Part shown: positions 9,148-18,447 of the stretch, piece after piece
Position numbering within the stretch: position 1 is the first letter of the stretch
How the letters are laid out: each line of letters begins with the position of its first letter
Source: BCD1 sp965230565
Lineage (GTDB): Bacteria > Bacteroidota > Bacteroidia > Chitinophagales > Saprospiraceae
Direction: 5' to 3'
Length of the DNA: 64,000 bases
NCBI GenBank assembly: GCA_965230565.1
Contig: CBDDLH010000001.1
Location: 186,001 to 250,000, forward strand
The notes under the pieces: generated by a model
Seen by the model: the letters and a program-made list of their open reading frames with translations, nothing else
Databases searched by the model: none
Told to the model about the DNA's origin: nothing
Made by a program: the position numbers and the translations under genes

Positions 9148-11877
9148 TTAATCCTGGCTCATTCTTTTATTGATGTCGTTGTGGTAGTGAAGGGTCTCGT
9201 CCATTTTCGCCTTTGTCTTCTTAAATATGTAATCTTTGTAAGATGGGTCAGCATCGATCTTATCCCAGAAAGGGTGGCCTTCGAGTACGGCACCTGCATC
9301 CAACATTCTCTTTCTGGCCAATTCTAAACCTTCATCAAAATTTTCACGAGTGATCTCTATCATGATCATCTCTCCTCTTCCCGCAGCATCAATCGCCTGC
9401 TGTTCGATACTACCATCTGCAAACGGTTCGATATGATCACTGTGATCATGGCCATCATGGCTTTCCTCGAGCCCGGCAGCTTCCCGGAAACCGGGTACGA
9501 GGTCTGCCAAAATATCCATCTTATCTTTTAATGCTTCGATTTCTTTCTTCTGTTCTTTAATCTCTTCGGACTGACGGGTAACTACACCTGACAAGTCATT
9601 CGTATTCAAACCAATAGCTACATTAACCAGGTTAAATCCTGCATCTTTGGAATCTTCCCAAGCCACACCAAGAATCTGGCTGTAATCATGCACGGTCATG
9701 CGATCAGGATGTTTGGCAATTCCAAATCCATCGCCATTGCCACTTGGCAAAATGTAATCTCCTGCAGTTACTTTTCCGATGGTCATGGTAGGAATCTGTC
9801 CGAGGAAAGCAACCATTTCATACATATGTTCTTCGTCTCCTCCCGGTAATCCACCCAAAACGGCAGGGTTATGAGAAATCACCATAATGCGATCTGCATC
9901 CCATGTATTGTGTGAGATATATCCGTTTTTCATACCTACTACTTCTCCACCTGAGAATTTATCTTCCAGGTTCAGTTTAGGCAAATATTCTGCATAATCT
10001 TCCGCTCCGGAAGCAAAAGTGATTCCCTGAAGAGCGACGTGTGTATCAATAACCTGCTGTTTGTTATCTACTACAACAGCCAGATTAGCAGCCTGCAAGG
10101 CAATATTGGCAATAGCAATAACCTCCATAGCAATGGCGGCTGCAATTTCTCCCGGAGAAGGAGCGGTCACACAAGGTATCAAACCTACACATACAGTGGA
10201 GGAACCGATGGCACCCACCAATTCAATAGTTTGCATCACACCTTCTGCTACCGTAATGGCCAAACCAACACTTTCCAAAGTGATATCATCATCAGCAAAG
10301 TCCAGATCATCCTGATATTCGCGGTTGTTCAGGAAATCAGCATTACCGTTCTCTCCTTCAATACGGCCTACTATACTTCCGCTGCTGTTTAGGAATGTGA
10401 TAAAGTTGTTCTTTCCATGCGGAGTACCTGCTCCTACCTGGATCAACAAACCACTACCATTCCCTGTATTTTGAATATGAGCAACGTGACCTGTTCCAAC
10501 CTTTGAAGAAGTTGTCAGATCTGAATCATAACCACCGGGGATAGATACTACATTTCCGGTAGCTACTTTTAGTGTATTATTTACCTGTGCTTTTCCGTCT
10601 ACGTTGAGGTTTTTTCCGATTCCAACTCCTCCTGCCACGATCAATGCACCCGTGCCTGAATCGTCAGACTGGGTTTCATCGGTAATACTTACAGCTCCTC
10701 CAAATTCCACAGGGCCACCGAATTTGGCAGTACCGCCCACATTCAGGTTTTCCCCAATACCAACACCACCGTTTACCACCAATGCTCCTGTTGTTACGGA
10801 AGTAGAACTTAAAGCTGCATTATCCAGTAATACCTGCTCATTGAAAGTCGCATCATCCTGTACTAAAAGGGTACCAGACAAATTGGTAGAACTGTTATTG
10901 TTCACATTCAGTGTGCTCTGAAGATTACTTGGACCATCAACGTTTAAAGAGGCATTCAGGTCCGTAGCCAAATCCACGGTCAGTGTACCCGAAAGAAGTG
11001 TAGACTTTAAGTTGGTAACCGTAAAATCACCATTGTTCAATGTTTGTCCACCCTCTGTATTCAGATTAACATTTTTCTTTACGGTAAGGTCATCTCCAAT
11101 CTCCGCATCGCGAGCAACGGTCAGGTCCTGTCCGATGGTCACATCGAAATCAACATTTGCATTACGATCTACATCGAGATCCTGCCCGATGTGCACATCG
11201 AAATCGACATTTGCATTACGGTCTACGTCGAGATCACGACCAATATGAGCATCGCGGCCCACATCGAGATCCACACCAATTCCCAGACTATTATTAATAA
11301 AAATATCACCATCTTTATCGATTTCCATCCTTTCAATACTGTTGGTTCTGAAATTCAGGTCGAGATAATCTATTGTACCAACAAAGTGATAATCGGGTAA
11401 AGTCAACTTATTCCCAACCACTTTCCAGAAAGCAGAGGTTTTTTCGGTTCCGGCACCTGTGACCACCTCATCAGCAGTGCCTGCATGGAAAGCATAAGGT
11501 ACTGTCAATAATTTGGTTGTGCTTATGGTGGTAAAATTTTCTCCACCTTCGGTGTCCAACCCGATATTCATCCATATTTCATAACTACTCCAGGGCACTT
11601 CCTGAAGTTCTCCTGATTTATTATATCCTTCTCCGATAGTAATTGTAAATAAACCAAGAATGTTAGTCGTGACGTTGTGAACCTCTGAAAAGGATGTTTT
11701 TCCGTCGGGTCCGCCTGCTATCAGTTGTATTTCAACACCAACCGTTTTCAGCGAAATTACCTCTCCATCAACATCTCTTGCCACCGCCTGGTATTTCATA
11801 CCAGATGGTACATTTTGAGCCACTAACGAAATGGTAGCGAGTACAAAAAAGATAAAAAGTAAGGAAGCTTTTCTCAT
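9148..11877 (-). CDS. Secreted fibre-like protein with phage tail-spike-type C-terminal module (paralog 2)
   Basis: 909 residues; signal peptide MRKASLLFIFFVLATISLVA. The N-terminal domain, the GALVVNGGVGIGENLNVGG modules, the Cys-containing hydrophobic region (TVCVGLIPCVTAPSPGEI), the GAEDYAEYLPKL to ILGVAW segment, the coiled coil, the His-rich SHDGHDHSDH and the final ETLHYHNDIN tail closely match the gene at 1203-4130. It lacks the Cys-containing insert of that paralog and carries instead a run of about 12-residue repeats (DLDVDRNANVDFDVHIGQ type, residues about 200-275), a periodicity expected of a beta-roll or trimeric beta-helix stalk. Inference: the two genes arose by duplication and diverged in the stalk. 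The tail-spike-like processing module is a resemblance by eye only. Confidence 0.75.
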   Translation of the reverse strand: MRKASLLFIFFVLATISLVAQNVPSGMKYQAVARDVDGEVISLKTVGVEIQLIAGGPDGKTSFSEVHNVTTNILGLFTITIGEGYNKSGELQEVPWSSYEIWMNIGLDTEGGENFTTISTTKLLTVPYAFHAGTADEVVTGAGTEKTSAFWKVVGNKLTLPDYHFVGTIDYLDLNFRTNSIERMEIDKDGDIFINNSLGIGVDLDVGRDAHIGRDLDVDRNANVDFDVHIGQDLDVDRNANVDFDVTIGQDLTVARDAEIGDDLTVKKNVNLNTEGGQTLNNGDFTVTNLKSTLLSGTLTVDLATDLNASLNVDGPSNLQSTLNVNNNSSTNLSGTLLVQDDATFNEQVLLDNAALSSTSVTTGALVVNGGVGIGENLNVGGTAKFGGPVEFGGAVSITDETQSDDSGTGALIVAGGVGIGKNLNVDGKAQVNNTLKVATGNVVSIPGGYDSDLTTSSKVGTGHVAHIQNTGNGSGLLIQVGAGTPHGKNNFITFLNSSGSIVGRIEGENGNADFLNNREYQDDLDFADDDITLESVGLAITVAEGVMQTIELVGAIGSSTVCVGLIPCVTAPSPGEIAAAIAMEVIAIANIALQAANLAVVVDNKQQVIDTHVALQGITFASGAEDYAEYLPKLNLEDKFSGGEVVGMKNGYISHNTWDADRIMVISHNPAVLGGLPGGDEEHMYEMVAFLGQIPTMTIGKVTAGDYILPSGNGDGFGIAKHPDRMTVHDYSQILGVAWEDSKDAGFNLVNVAIGLNTNDLSGVVTRQSEEIKEQKKEIEALKDKMDILADLVPGFREAAGLEESHDGHDHSDHIEPFADGSIEQQAIDAAGRGEMIMIEITRENFDEGLELARKRMLDAGAVLEGHPFWDKIDADPSYKDYIFKKTKAKMDETLHYHNDINKRMSQD
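11141..11234. repeat. 54-bp-period direct repeat inside the fibre gene
   Basis: Two copies of a segment of about 40 bp (11141-11180 and 11195-11234; core ACATTTGCATTACG) differ at only three positions and are spaced 54 bp apart. 54 bp equals 18 codons, so the repeat stays in frame and encodes the repeated DLDVDRNANVDFDV segment. The near-identity in DNA suggests recent tandem duplication or gene conversion. Confidence 0.8.
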
Positions 11878-11962
11878 TATTAGATATTTATGATTTTCAA
11901 AAGGCCAGTTTTTACCATGAGGTCAACTTCTGGCATTCCATGAAATAATATTGTTAAAAAAA

Positions 11963-12466
11963 TTAGTCTAACTTGTTTACTTTGAACATTCCTACGGGAA
12001 TACCCTCCTCTGTTTTTACCCGAACAATATAGAGTCCGGAAGGGTAAATGTTCATGTCGATCTGGAGTGGTTGAAAAGGGAAATCGAGTTTCGAATGTTT
12101 TAACAACTTTCCGTTCAGGTCCATCAGATCAACAGATAAAGGCTCCTCTCGTTCAGCCGAAATATCAACTGTGAGTAATGAAGATACAGGGTTCGGCCTT
12201 ACCTGAACCGCATAATAATCTTCAAGGTTTTCATAATTGAGCAACCTGGTAACGGAGAGTACCGGCTGATGAAATCCCTGGGTAAGCAACCCGTCATCAG
12301 TAACCAATGTTGAGGTTGCTAATTCACCGAGGGTCCATTCCAGGGTAATATCTCCAAGGGTACTCGTAGCCCCGTCGCTGGCGAGCACGGAACGCTCCAA
12401 TGACTGAGAAAATCCGGAAATACCCAATAAGGAAAGCAATAACAGGAATAGTAATTTTTCCTTCAT
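11963..12466 (-). CDS. Small T9SS type A secreted protein
   Basis: 167 residues from the ATG at 12466; a TTG six bases upstream is possible but less likely. Signal peptide MKEKLLFLLLLSLLGISGFSQ, then a short mature part (SLERSVLASDGATSTLGDITLEW) of a kind often seen in Bacteroidota T9SS proteins (the ITLEWTLGE pattern), and a sorting domain from about residue 88 (VRPNPVSSLLTVDIS ... SGLYIVRVKTEEG). There is almost no passenger apart from the sorting domain, so it may be a carrier or surface anchor, or a minimal secreted protein. It lies 85 bp upstream of the fibre paralog on the same strand and may be the first gene of that operon. Confidence 0.75.
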   Translation of the reverse strand: MKEKLLFLLLLSLLGISGFSQSLERSVLASDGATSTLGDITLEWTLGELATSTLVTDDGLLTQGFHQPVLSVTRLLNYENLEDYYAVQVRPNPVSSLLTVDISAEREEPLSVDLMDLNGKLLKHSKLDFPFQPLQIDMNIYPSGLYIVRVKTEEGIPVGMFKVNKLD

Positions 12467-12716
12467 AATCAATATGGATTTTAAAATGCAAAAAAATATG
12501 GTGATACTCCCAAAAGAGGAAGTAGTACAGTCAGTTCAGGAATTCACAGGTCAGGAGAGCTTCTCCTCTACAAATTTCAGTAGTCTTTGTAAAAATTGAA
12601 TGGGTATTTATACCTGTTTTTTGTTGAAAAGGGATCAGGGTAGAACATCCCCAGGTAAGTTGTACGGAGAGTTGTATTAAGGGTTTCAAAAAGGGACAAA
12701 AAAAATTATAATCATT

Positions 12717-14039
12717 CTAAATAAGTCCCCTTGCCTTTAATTCGAGGTATTTATTAACCGTATTTAAAGAGAGGTCCTCTGGTTTGGTGAGTACTGCCTG
12801 GATACCATAATTCCGGAGCTTTTGAACCATTTGTATTTTTTCGGCAATGAAATTCTGAGCCACCGTTTGGTGATAAATATCTTCCAGCGTATCGACTTCC
12901 ATGGAGGCAAAATCCTGAATTTCAGTATTCTCAAAAAATATAACCACCAGCAAATGCACCTTGCTGATCTTTCTGAGGATTGGCAACATACGATCAAGAG
13001 CATACATACTTTCAAAATTGGTGTATAGCATGATAAGACTGCGACCGGTAATCAGTTTTCTTGCGATCTGGTACAGGATCTCGTAATTGGCTTCTGTGTG
13101 TCGCTCTTTTTCATTGTACAAAGCCTGAAGAATCTTCTGTAACTGATAGGGTCTTCCGTCAGCTTTAACGGTCGCACCAATTTTATCCGAAAAAGTGATC
13201 AGTCCGGCCATATCATGCTTTTTAAGAATGATATTGGAAATGGCCAAAGTAGAATTTATGGCATAATCCATAAGGCTCAATCCTTCAAAAGGCATGCGCA
13301 TGGATCGGCTTTTGTCGATGATGCTGTAAACTTGTTGGGATCGTTCATCTTCGTACTGATTCACCATCAGCGTTGCCCGCCTCCCGGTAGCTTTCCAGTT
13401 GATGGCCCGATAATCATCTCCCTGGACATAGTTTTTGATCTGCTCAAATTCGTAACTGTGCCCAATCCGGCGAATCTTTTTAATACCTTCAAAAAAGCTG
13501 ATTTTGTTAAAAGCACGCAGCTCCAGTTCCTTCATCTGAATAATGGAAGGATAAACCGGCACCATCATCGGGTAGTCATGTTTATACCTTTTTTCAATAA
13601 GTCCCAAAGCTGTGGAGAGGTATAAATTAATGGCCCCAAAATGATATTCACCTCGTTTGACCGGCCTTACCTCATAGGAAATTCTTCCCTTTTCATCAGG
13701 ATCCAAAAAAGTCTTTTCCAGGAAATCTCTTTTTTGCAACTGAAAAGGCAACTCATCTATAATGGAAATATTCAGCCTAAGCCCCGATTTATTATGGAGG
13801 TCGAGATGGATCTTATTATCATCACTTAAGGACAACACTTTGGGCAATCTTCGACGAACCCTGACCCAGACATCTTTTCTGAATAACCGAATAATATCAA
13901 ATAAAACAGCGATAGCAAAAAGAGCCAGGGTCAACTGAGCCAACAGAAAAAAGGCGGGCACGAAAAAAGACACCGCAAAAAAGGCCACCAATGCCCCGAG
14001 GTAAAGAAAAAAACGATCAGTGAGAAATAGATTTTTCAA
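12717..14039 (-). CDS. DUF58 family membrane protein
   Basis: 440 residues. Two hydrophobic segments at about 10-50 (FFLYLGALVAFFAVSFFVPA and following) anchor the protein, and the rest is predicted to be cytosolic. The DUF58 core is clear: GHSYEFEQIKNYVQGDDYRAINWKATGRR, and then a von Willebrand A-like segment with a DxSxS MIDAS motif (IDKSRSMRMPFEG). DUF58 proteins commonly pair with MoxR-type AAA ATPases and act in envelope or cofactor-assembly functions, but no moxR gene is in the window. The gene stands alone, with 250 bp upstream of the next minus-strand gene and a repeat-bearing gap behind its start. Confidence 0.88.
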   Translation of the reverse strand: MKNLFLTDRFFLYLGALVAFFAVSFFVPAFFLLAQLTLALFAIAVLFDIIRLFRKDVWVRVRRRLPKVLSLSDDNKIHLDLHNKSGLRLNISIIDELPFQLQKRDFLEKTFLDPDEKGRISYEVRPVKRGEYHFGAINLYLSTALGLIEKRYKHDYPMMVPVYPSIIQMKELELRAFNKISFFEGIKKIRRIGHSYEFEQIKNYVQGDDYRAINWKATGRRATLMVNQYEDERSQQVYSIIDKSRSMRMPFEGLSLMDYAINSTLAISNIILKKHDMAGLITFSDKIGATVKADGRPYQLQKILQALYNEKERHTEANYEILYQIARKLITGRSLIMLYTNFESMYALDRMLPILRKISKVHLLVVIFFENTEIQDFASMEVDTLEDIYHQTVAQNFIAEKIQMVQKLRNYGIQAVLTKPEDLSLNTVNKYLELKARGLI

Positions 14040-14174
14040 AATGGTTCGCTTGGATAAAAAACAGATCGGTTATCGAACTCTAAGGTAGGAAAAAAGAGAA
14101 AACGATTCAAATGTTTTAATTGCTGGATGGTGTACCCTTGAATGGGTTGAATGAAAATCACATTGATTGAATTC

Positions 14175-14278
14175 GTTTAACCACAGAAAACACAAAGAAG
14201 GCACAGAGAACACTGAGGCAAAACCGGAACAACATAAAACGATGTCAAACCATATCAAACAACATGAAACAACATCCC
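14175..14278. repeat. Low-complexity text-like intergenic repeats
   Basis: The gap between the DUF58 start (14039) and the lipoprotein stop (14280) holds an AC-rich stretch built from near-repeats: CCACAGAAAACACAAAG, then GGCACAGAGAACACTGAGG, then ACAACATAAAACGATGTCAA and AACATGAAACAACATC. No reading frame, promoter or clear hairpin is visible. Similar text-like oligomers recur in other gaps of this window. Confidence 0.5.
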
Positions 14279-14279
14279 C

Positions 14280-14657
14280 CTACTCCCCACATCCATAATA
14301 AACCTTACCATCTCTGTCGACTTCAACCTTATACGGAAATTTTTTGCCGACCGTGGAAGTATAACAAGCAGATTCTTCTATGGAGATCTTTAACCAGACC
14401 TTACCCTCGGCGGTTTCGCGGGAAGTGACGATCAATTTTCTGCTATCCGTTTCAACAGGTGCCTCATAAGGAAAGATCTCTTTTTCCTGGTCCAATAATA
14501 GAAAAGAAATATCTTCTTTGGTAATGTCCAGTTTCCAGAAAGGGTTAGCCCCTTCACAAGAGTATTGCCCTTCAACTCCGACAATAGGGTCAGTGGTTTT
14601 ACAACCAACAAACACCAAAGGCAACAACAGTATAAAAATAGCCGGATGTAGTTTCAT
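14280..14657 (-). CDS. Small lipoprotein, uncharacterised
   Basis: 125 residues with a lipoprotein signal: a hydrophobic core IFILLLPLVFV and a lipobox with Cys at position 19 (FVGC). The mature part carries GANPFWKLDI, a G-x-x-PFW segment also seen in small COG3650-like envelope proteins, and four further Cys (YSC, SAC, YGC). It is probably attached to the inner face of the outer membrane or the periplasmic side of the inner membrane. Role unknown. A 45-bp palindrome sits 18 bp upstream of the ATG. Confidence 0.65.
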   Translation of the reverse strand: MKLHPAIFILLLPLVFVGCKTTDPIVGVEGQYSCEGANPFWKLDITKEDISFLLLDQEKEIFPYEAPVETDSRKLIVTSRETAEGKVWLKISIEESACYTSTVGKKFPYKVEVDRDGKVYYGCGE

Positions 14658-14674
14658 AACTATAGCATTTATTG

Positions 14675-14719
14675 GACTTCAGTGACGGCCTCACTGTGAG
14701 TGAGGCCGTCACTGAAGTC
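14675..14719. repeat. 45-bp near-perfect palindrome before the lipoprotein gene
   Basis: Two perfectly complementary 21-bp arms (14675-14695 and 14699-14719; core AGTGACGGCCTCACT) are separated by only GTG. No T-run follows on either strand, so a classical terminator is unlikely. Downstream of ileS by about 190 bp and immediately upstream of the lipoprotein start. Confidence 0.8.
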
Positions 14720-14907
14720 GCAACCCTTATTTAAAGAAGCCACGAGATATCGAAACGTGACATTTTTTTTACCACTTTAACATAAAAAAGGCCCCAATTT
14801 CCTAAAAACAATAATTCTGCTATCAAATTTCGAACAAAACAAACTTACTCCCGGGAGTACTATTTTTTTTAGAAAAATTGCATACTTGCAAGCAGCAACC
14901 AACAAAT

Positions 14908-17900
14908 CTACACCTTCTCCACCAGAATCTTAGCCACAACATCTCCCGGCAACTCAATCTCCATTCCGCCACTCACGTCACCACCAAAATCCAACTGATC
15001 GATCAGCGTTTCGTGTTTGATGTATTCCTCAAACATTTCCATCGCTTGGTCAAGTTCCGGAAGTTTTTCAAGGGCTACATTGATCCTGTCGGTCACATCA
15101 AAATCCTTATCCTTACGGATATTCTGGATACGATTCACCACATCTCTGGCCATTCCTTCGGCCTCGAGTTCAGGAGTTATGGTGATATCCAATGCTACCA
15201 CCAATGGTCCGTCAGAGGCAACGTGCCACCCCGGAATGTCCTCTGTCTGAATTTCAAAATCCTCCAGCGTCAGATCATAAGTTGATCCGTTGACCGCAAG
15301 GGTATATGATCCGGTTTTTTCAATCTCGTTGATATCATCCTGTCCAAGACCAGTGATCACTTTCATCGCCTCCTTCATATCCTTACCAAGACGTCTTCCC
15401 AGTGTTTTGAAATTAGGCTTGACCTTTTTATTGATCACACCAGATGCATCGGCAATGTATTCGATCTCCTTGACATTCACCTCTGCAAGGATAAGGTTCT
15501 TAACCTCTTCCACCTGCTGACGGAAACTGTCATTTAACACCGGCAATAACACACGCTTCAATGGCTGACGTACCCGCAATTTATCTTTTTTACGCAAGGA
15601 CAATACCAGCGAAGCGATCCGCTGGGCATAATCCATTCGCTCTTCAAGGGCTTTATCAATTACGGCCTCGTCAGGAGCAGGGAAATCAGCAAGGTGAATT
15701 GACTCGTGGTTTTCCTTTTGCGTAACATTATTGAGATTACGGTACATCCAGTCACTAAAGAATGGCGCTAACGGAGCCATAAGTTTCATCAAGGTCACCA
15801 GACATTCGTAAAGTGTCTGATAAGCGGAGATTTTATCCTGGGAATAATCTCCCTTCCAGAACCGCCTTCTCGACAAACGTACATACCAGTTACTCAGGTG
15901 ATCATCGACAAAGGCCATGATTTTGCGGGCACCGTTGGTAGCCTCGTAATTATTGTATTCCGCATCTACTTCCTTCACCAGCGTATTCAACCTGGAGATG
16001 ATCCATCGATCGATCTCTGGTCTTTCAGACACCGGTATCTTTGCTTCCTTATATTCAAATTTATCTACATTGGCATACAGCACAAAGAAGGCATAAGTAT
16101 TGTACAAAGTACCAAAGAACTTCCTGCGCACTTCATCCAGACCGGCGATGTCAAATTTAAGATTATCCCAAACCTGGGCGTTGGACAACATGTACCAGCG
16201 CGTAGCATCTGCACCGTATTTAGCTATAGTCTCAAATGGTTCAACAGCATTACCCAATCGTTTGGACATTTTTTTACCATTCTTATCCTGAACAAGTCCG
16301 TTAGAAACCACAGTTTTGAAAGCTACGTTATCAAAAACCATTGTGGCGATAGCATGCAGCGTATAGAACCATCCACGTGTTTGATCCACGCCCTCAGCGA
16401 TAAAATCTGCTGGAAAACTGCGTTCAAAAATCTCTTTATTCTCAAAAGGATAATGCCATTGTGCATAAGGCATAGCCCCGCTATCGAACCATACGTCGAT
16501 CAGGTCAGTCTCACGCTTCATAGGTTTTCCATCCTCAGAGACCAACACAACATCGTCCATATATGGGCGGTGCAAGTCGTCAGGTGTTGTCTGATTCAAC
16601 CCCAGCTGTTGATTGGCTAGTTCTACTTCTTTGGACAATTCTTCTACGGAACCAATACACTTTTCATGGCTTCCATCTTCCGTTCTCCAGATCGGCAGCG
16701 GCACTCCCCAATAACGGGATCTGGAAAGATTCCAATCCTGAAGGTTTTCCAGCCATTTTCCAAAACGGCCTTCTCCGGTAGATTTTGGTTTCCAGTTGAT
16801 GGTATCATTCAATTGCTGCATTCTTTCCTTAACGGCAGAAGCTTTGATGAACCAGCTATCCAAAGGATAATACAGTACCGGTCTGTCCGTACGCCAACAA
16901 TGCGGGTAGGAGTGAACATACTTTTCAGAGTGGAAAAGCTTGTTCTCATCCTTGAGTTTGATCACGATATCCACATCCACCGGGCGATCTTCCTCCTGTC
17001 CGTAATCTTTTACATAACGGCCGGCAAAATCGGTCACTTCCTTAACGAATTTTCCTTGTCCGTCCACCAATGGGATATCCCATCCTTTCTCATCTTTCAC
17101 CATCAACGGCGGGATGTCATTCTGTTTGGCAATCATAAAGTCATCCGCACCGAAGGTAGGAGCGATATGAACGATTCCCGTACCGTCTGATGTCGACACA
17201 AAATCTCCGGTCAATACCCGGAACGCAGGTTTATCCGGCTTCACATAAGGCATGAGTTGTTCGAACTCCATCCCTTCCAGGTCTGATCCCTTAACCTCTT
17301 CCACTATTTCGATGTAAGGTATCGGCTTATTACCGGCCTTTACGTCCTCAGGTTTAAGGTCAGGGTTAGCTTCTGAGAAATAGTAGCTCAACCGGTCCTT
17401 TGCCAGGATAACCGTCATGGGTTGTTGGGTGTAGCGGTTGAATGTTCTCACTTTAACATAAGTGATATTCGCCCCAACGGCCAGCGCAGTATTGGAAGGC
17501 AGGGTCCATGGCGTGGTTGTCCAGGCAAGGAAATATTCATCTTCAGAGCCTTTCACCTTAAATTGAGCGATGGCCGAAGTATCCTTGATATCCTGGTAAG
17601 CACCCGGCATATTAAGCTCATGGGAACTCAATCCGGTACCGGCAGCCGGAGAGTATGGCTGGATGGTAAAACCTTTGTACAAAAGTCCTTTATCGTACAA
17701 TTGTTTCAATAACCACCATACGGATTCTATGTATTCATTTTTATAGGTGATATACGGGTCATCCAGGTCAACCCAGTAACCCATTTTACGGGTGATATCA
17801 TCCCATTTGTCCTTGAATCGCATCACGACCTCGCGACACTTTTTATTATAATCCGCGATAGAGATGGTTTTGCCGATATCTTCTTTGGTAATGCCCAGTT

Positions 17901-18192
17901 CCTTTTCTACACTCAATTCAATAGGAAGCCCATGCGTATCCCAGCCTCCTTTTCTCTTTACATATTGTCCTTTCATGCTGCGGTAACGGCAGAAAAGGTC
18001 CTTGATGGTACGAGCCATGACGTGGTGAATACCCGGCATTCCGTTAGCGGATGGTGGGCCTTCGTAAAATACCCAGTGATTCTCAGGATCACGCTGGTTT
18101 ACACTCTTGTGGAAGATGTCATTGTCTTCCCAAAAGCGTAACATTTCCTCATCAATTTTCGGCAGGTCAAGGTTTTTAAATTCCTGGTACAT
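14908..18192 (-). CDS. ileS: Isoleucyl-tRNA synthetase
   Basis: 1,094 residues. It charges tRNA-Ile with isoleucine in the cytosol. Seen: the class I signature region GPPSANGMPGIHHVMART near residue 45 (HIGH equivalent), the KMSKS-type loop NGKKMSKRLGN near residue 640, the editing-domain region (TTPWTLPSNTALAVG), and the WFIKAS, GRFGKWLENLQDWNLSRSRYWG segment preceding the catalytic half. Length and the C-terminal anticodon-binding and extension regions fit the long, eukaryote-like type of IleS. The ATG at 18192 gives the expected MYQEFKNLDLPKIDEEMLRFW start. A Bacteroidota promoter -7 element lies about 140 bp upstream. Transcribed alone or with the small lipoprotein downstream. Confidence 0.98.
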   Translation of the reverse strand: MYQEFKNLDLPKIDEEMLRFWEDNDIFHKSVNQRDPENHWVFYEGPPSANGMPGIHHVMARTIKDLFCRYRSMKGQYVKRKGGWDTHGLPIELSVEKELGITKEDIGKTISIADYNKKCREVVMRFKDKWDDITRKMGYWVDLDDPYITYKNEYIESVWWLLKQLYDKGLLYKGFTIQPYSPAAGTGLSSHELNMPGAYQDIKDTSAIAQFKVKGSEDEYFLAWTTTPWTLPSNTALAVGANITYVKVRTFNRYTQQPMTVILAKDRLSYYFSEANPDLKPEDVKAGNKPIPYIEIVEEVKGSDLEGMEFEQLMPYVKPDKPAFRVLTGDFVSTSDGTGIVHIAPTFGADDFMIAKQNDIPPLMVKDEKGWDIPLVDGQGKFVKEVTDFAGRYVKDYGQEEDRPVDVDIVIKLKDENKLFHSEKYVHSYPHCWRTDRPVLYYPLDSWFIKASAVKERMQQLNDTINWKPKSTGEGRFGKWLENLQDWNLSRSRYWGVPLPIWRTEDGSHEKCIGSVEELSKEVELANQQLGLNQTTPDDLHRPYMDDVVLVSEDGKPMKRETDLIDVWFDSGAMPYAQWHYPFENKEIFERSFPADFIAEGVDQTRGWFYTLHAIATMVFDNVAFKTVVSNGLVQDKNGKKMSKRLGNAVEPFETIAKYGADATRWYMLSNAQVWDNLKFDIAGLDEVRRKFFGTLYNTYAFFVLYANVDKFEYKEAKIPVSERPEIDRWIISRLNTLVKEVDAEYNNYEATNGARKIMAFVDDHLSNWYVRLSRRRFWKGDYSQDKISAYQTLYECLVTLMKLMAPLAPFFSDWMYRNLNNVTQKENHESIHLADFPAPDEAVIDKALEERMDYAQRIASLVLSLRKKDKLRVRQPLKRVLLPVLNDSFRQQVEEVKNLILAEVNVKEIEYIADASGVINKKVKPNFKTLGRRLGKDMKEAMKVITGLGQDDINEIEKTGSYTLAVNGSTYDLTLEDFEIQTEDIPGWHVASDGPLVVALDITITPELEAEGMARDVVNRIQNIRKDKDFDVTDRINVALEKLPELDQAMEMFEEYIKHETLIDQLDFGGDVSGGMEIELPGDVVAKILVEKV

Positions 18193-18329
18193 TTTTGTGT
18201 CTTTTTTGTAATTTTCTGCTTTGCAGAATAAAGGCTGAGGCTGAGGTTTTTCAAAAAAATTATGAATTCAGCTTCGTACTTTTCTCTCAAAAATCTGCAA
18301 ATGCACAACTACTCATTTTACAAACTGCG

Positions 18330-18361
18330 CAAAGATAATTATCTAATCATTTAATAACGAA
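18330..18361 (-). promoter_or_regulatory. Probable ileS promoter
   Basis: On the minus strand a perfect -7 box TATCTTTG (complement of CAAAGATA at 18330-18337) lies 20 bp from a weak -33 box TTCG (complement of CGAA at 18358-18361). It would leave a leader of about 135 nt before the ileS ATG. I looked for T-box features in this leader and saw none. Confidence 0.45.
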
Positions 18362-18410
18362 TTGGAGGAAAGAGAATCTCAAAAGCCTTCCTTTAAACCA
18401 AATCCAATAA

Positions 18411-18447
18411 AAAAAGCGCTGACAGCAACAATCTGTCAGCGCTTTTT
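18411..18447. terminator. Hairpin terminator
   Basis: A perfect 15-bp stem (AAAAAGCGCTGACAG and its complement, 18411-18425 and 18433-18447) with loop CAACAAT, flanked by A and T runs. It could work on both strands and isolates ileS from the beta-helix gene. Confidence 0.85.

Noticed and set aside
11084..11260. Regular spacing that could suggest a CRISPR array
   Set aside because: The 54-bp period is a multiple of three, lies within an intact coding frame and encodes repeated protein; no spacer-like unique sequence is present.
1203..11877. Prophage interpretation of the fibre genes
   Set aside because: No capsid, portal, terminase, integrase or lysis genes are nearby, and both fibres carry signal peptides.
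15898..16620. 240-codon plus-strand open frame inside ileS
   Set aside because: It is antisense to highly conserved tRNA synthetase sequence, and its translation has no recognisable domain.
18193..18360. Possible T-box or riboswitch leader of ileS
   Set aside because: No T-box consensus, specifier loop or terminator/antiterminator pair could be found; only a -7 box was visible.
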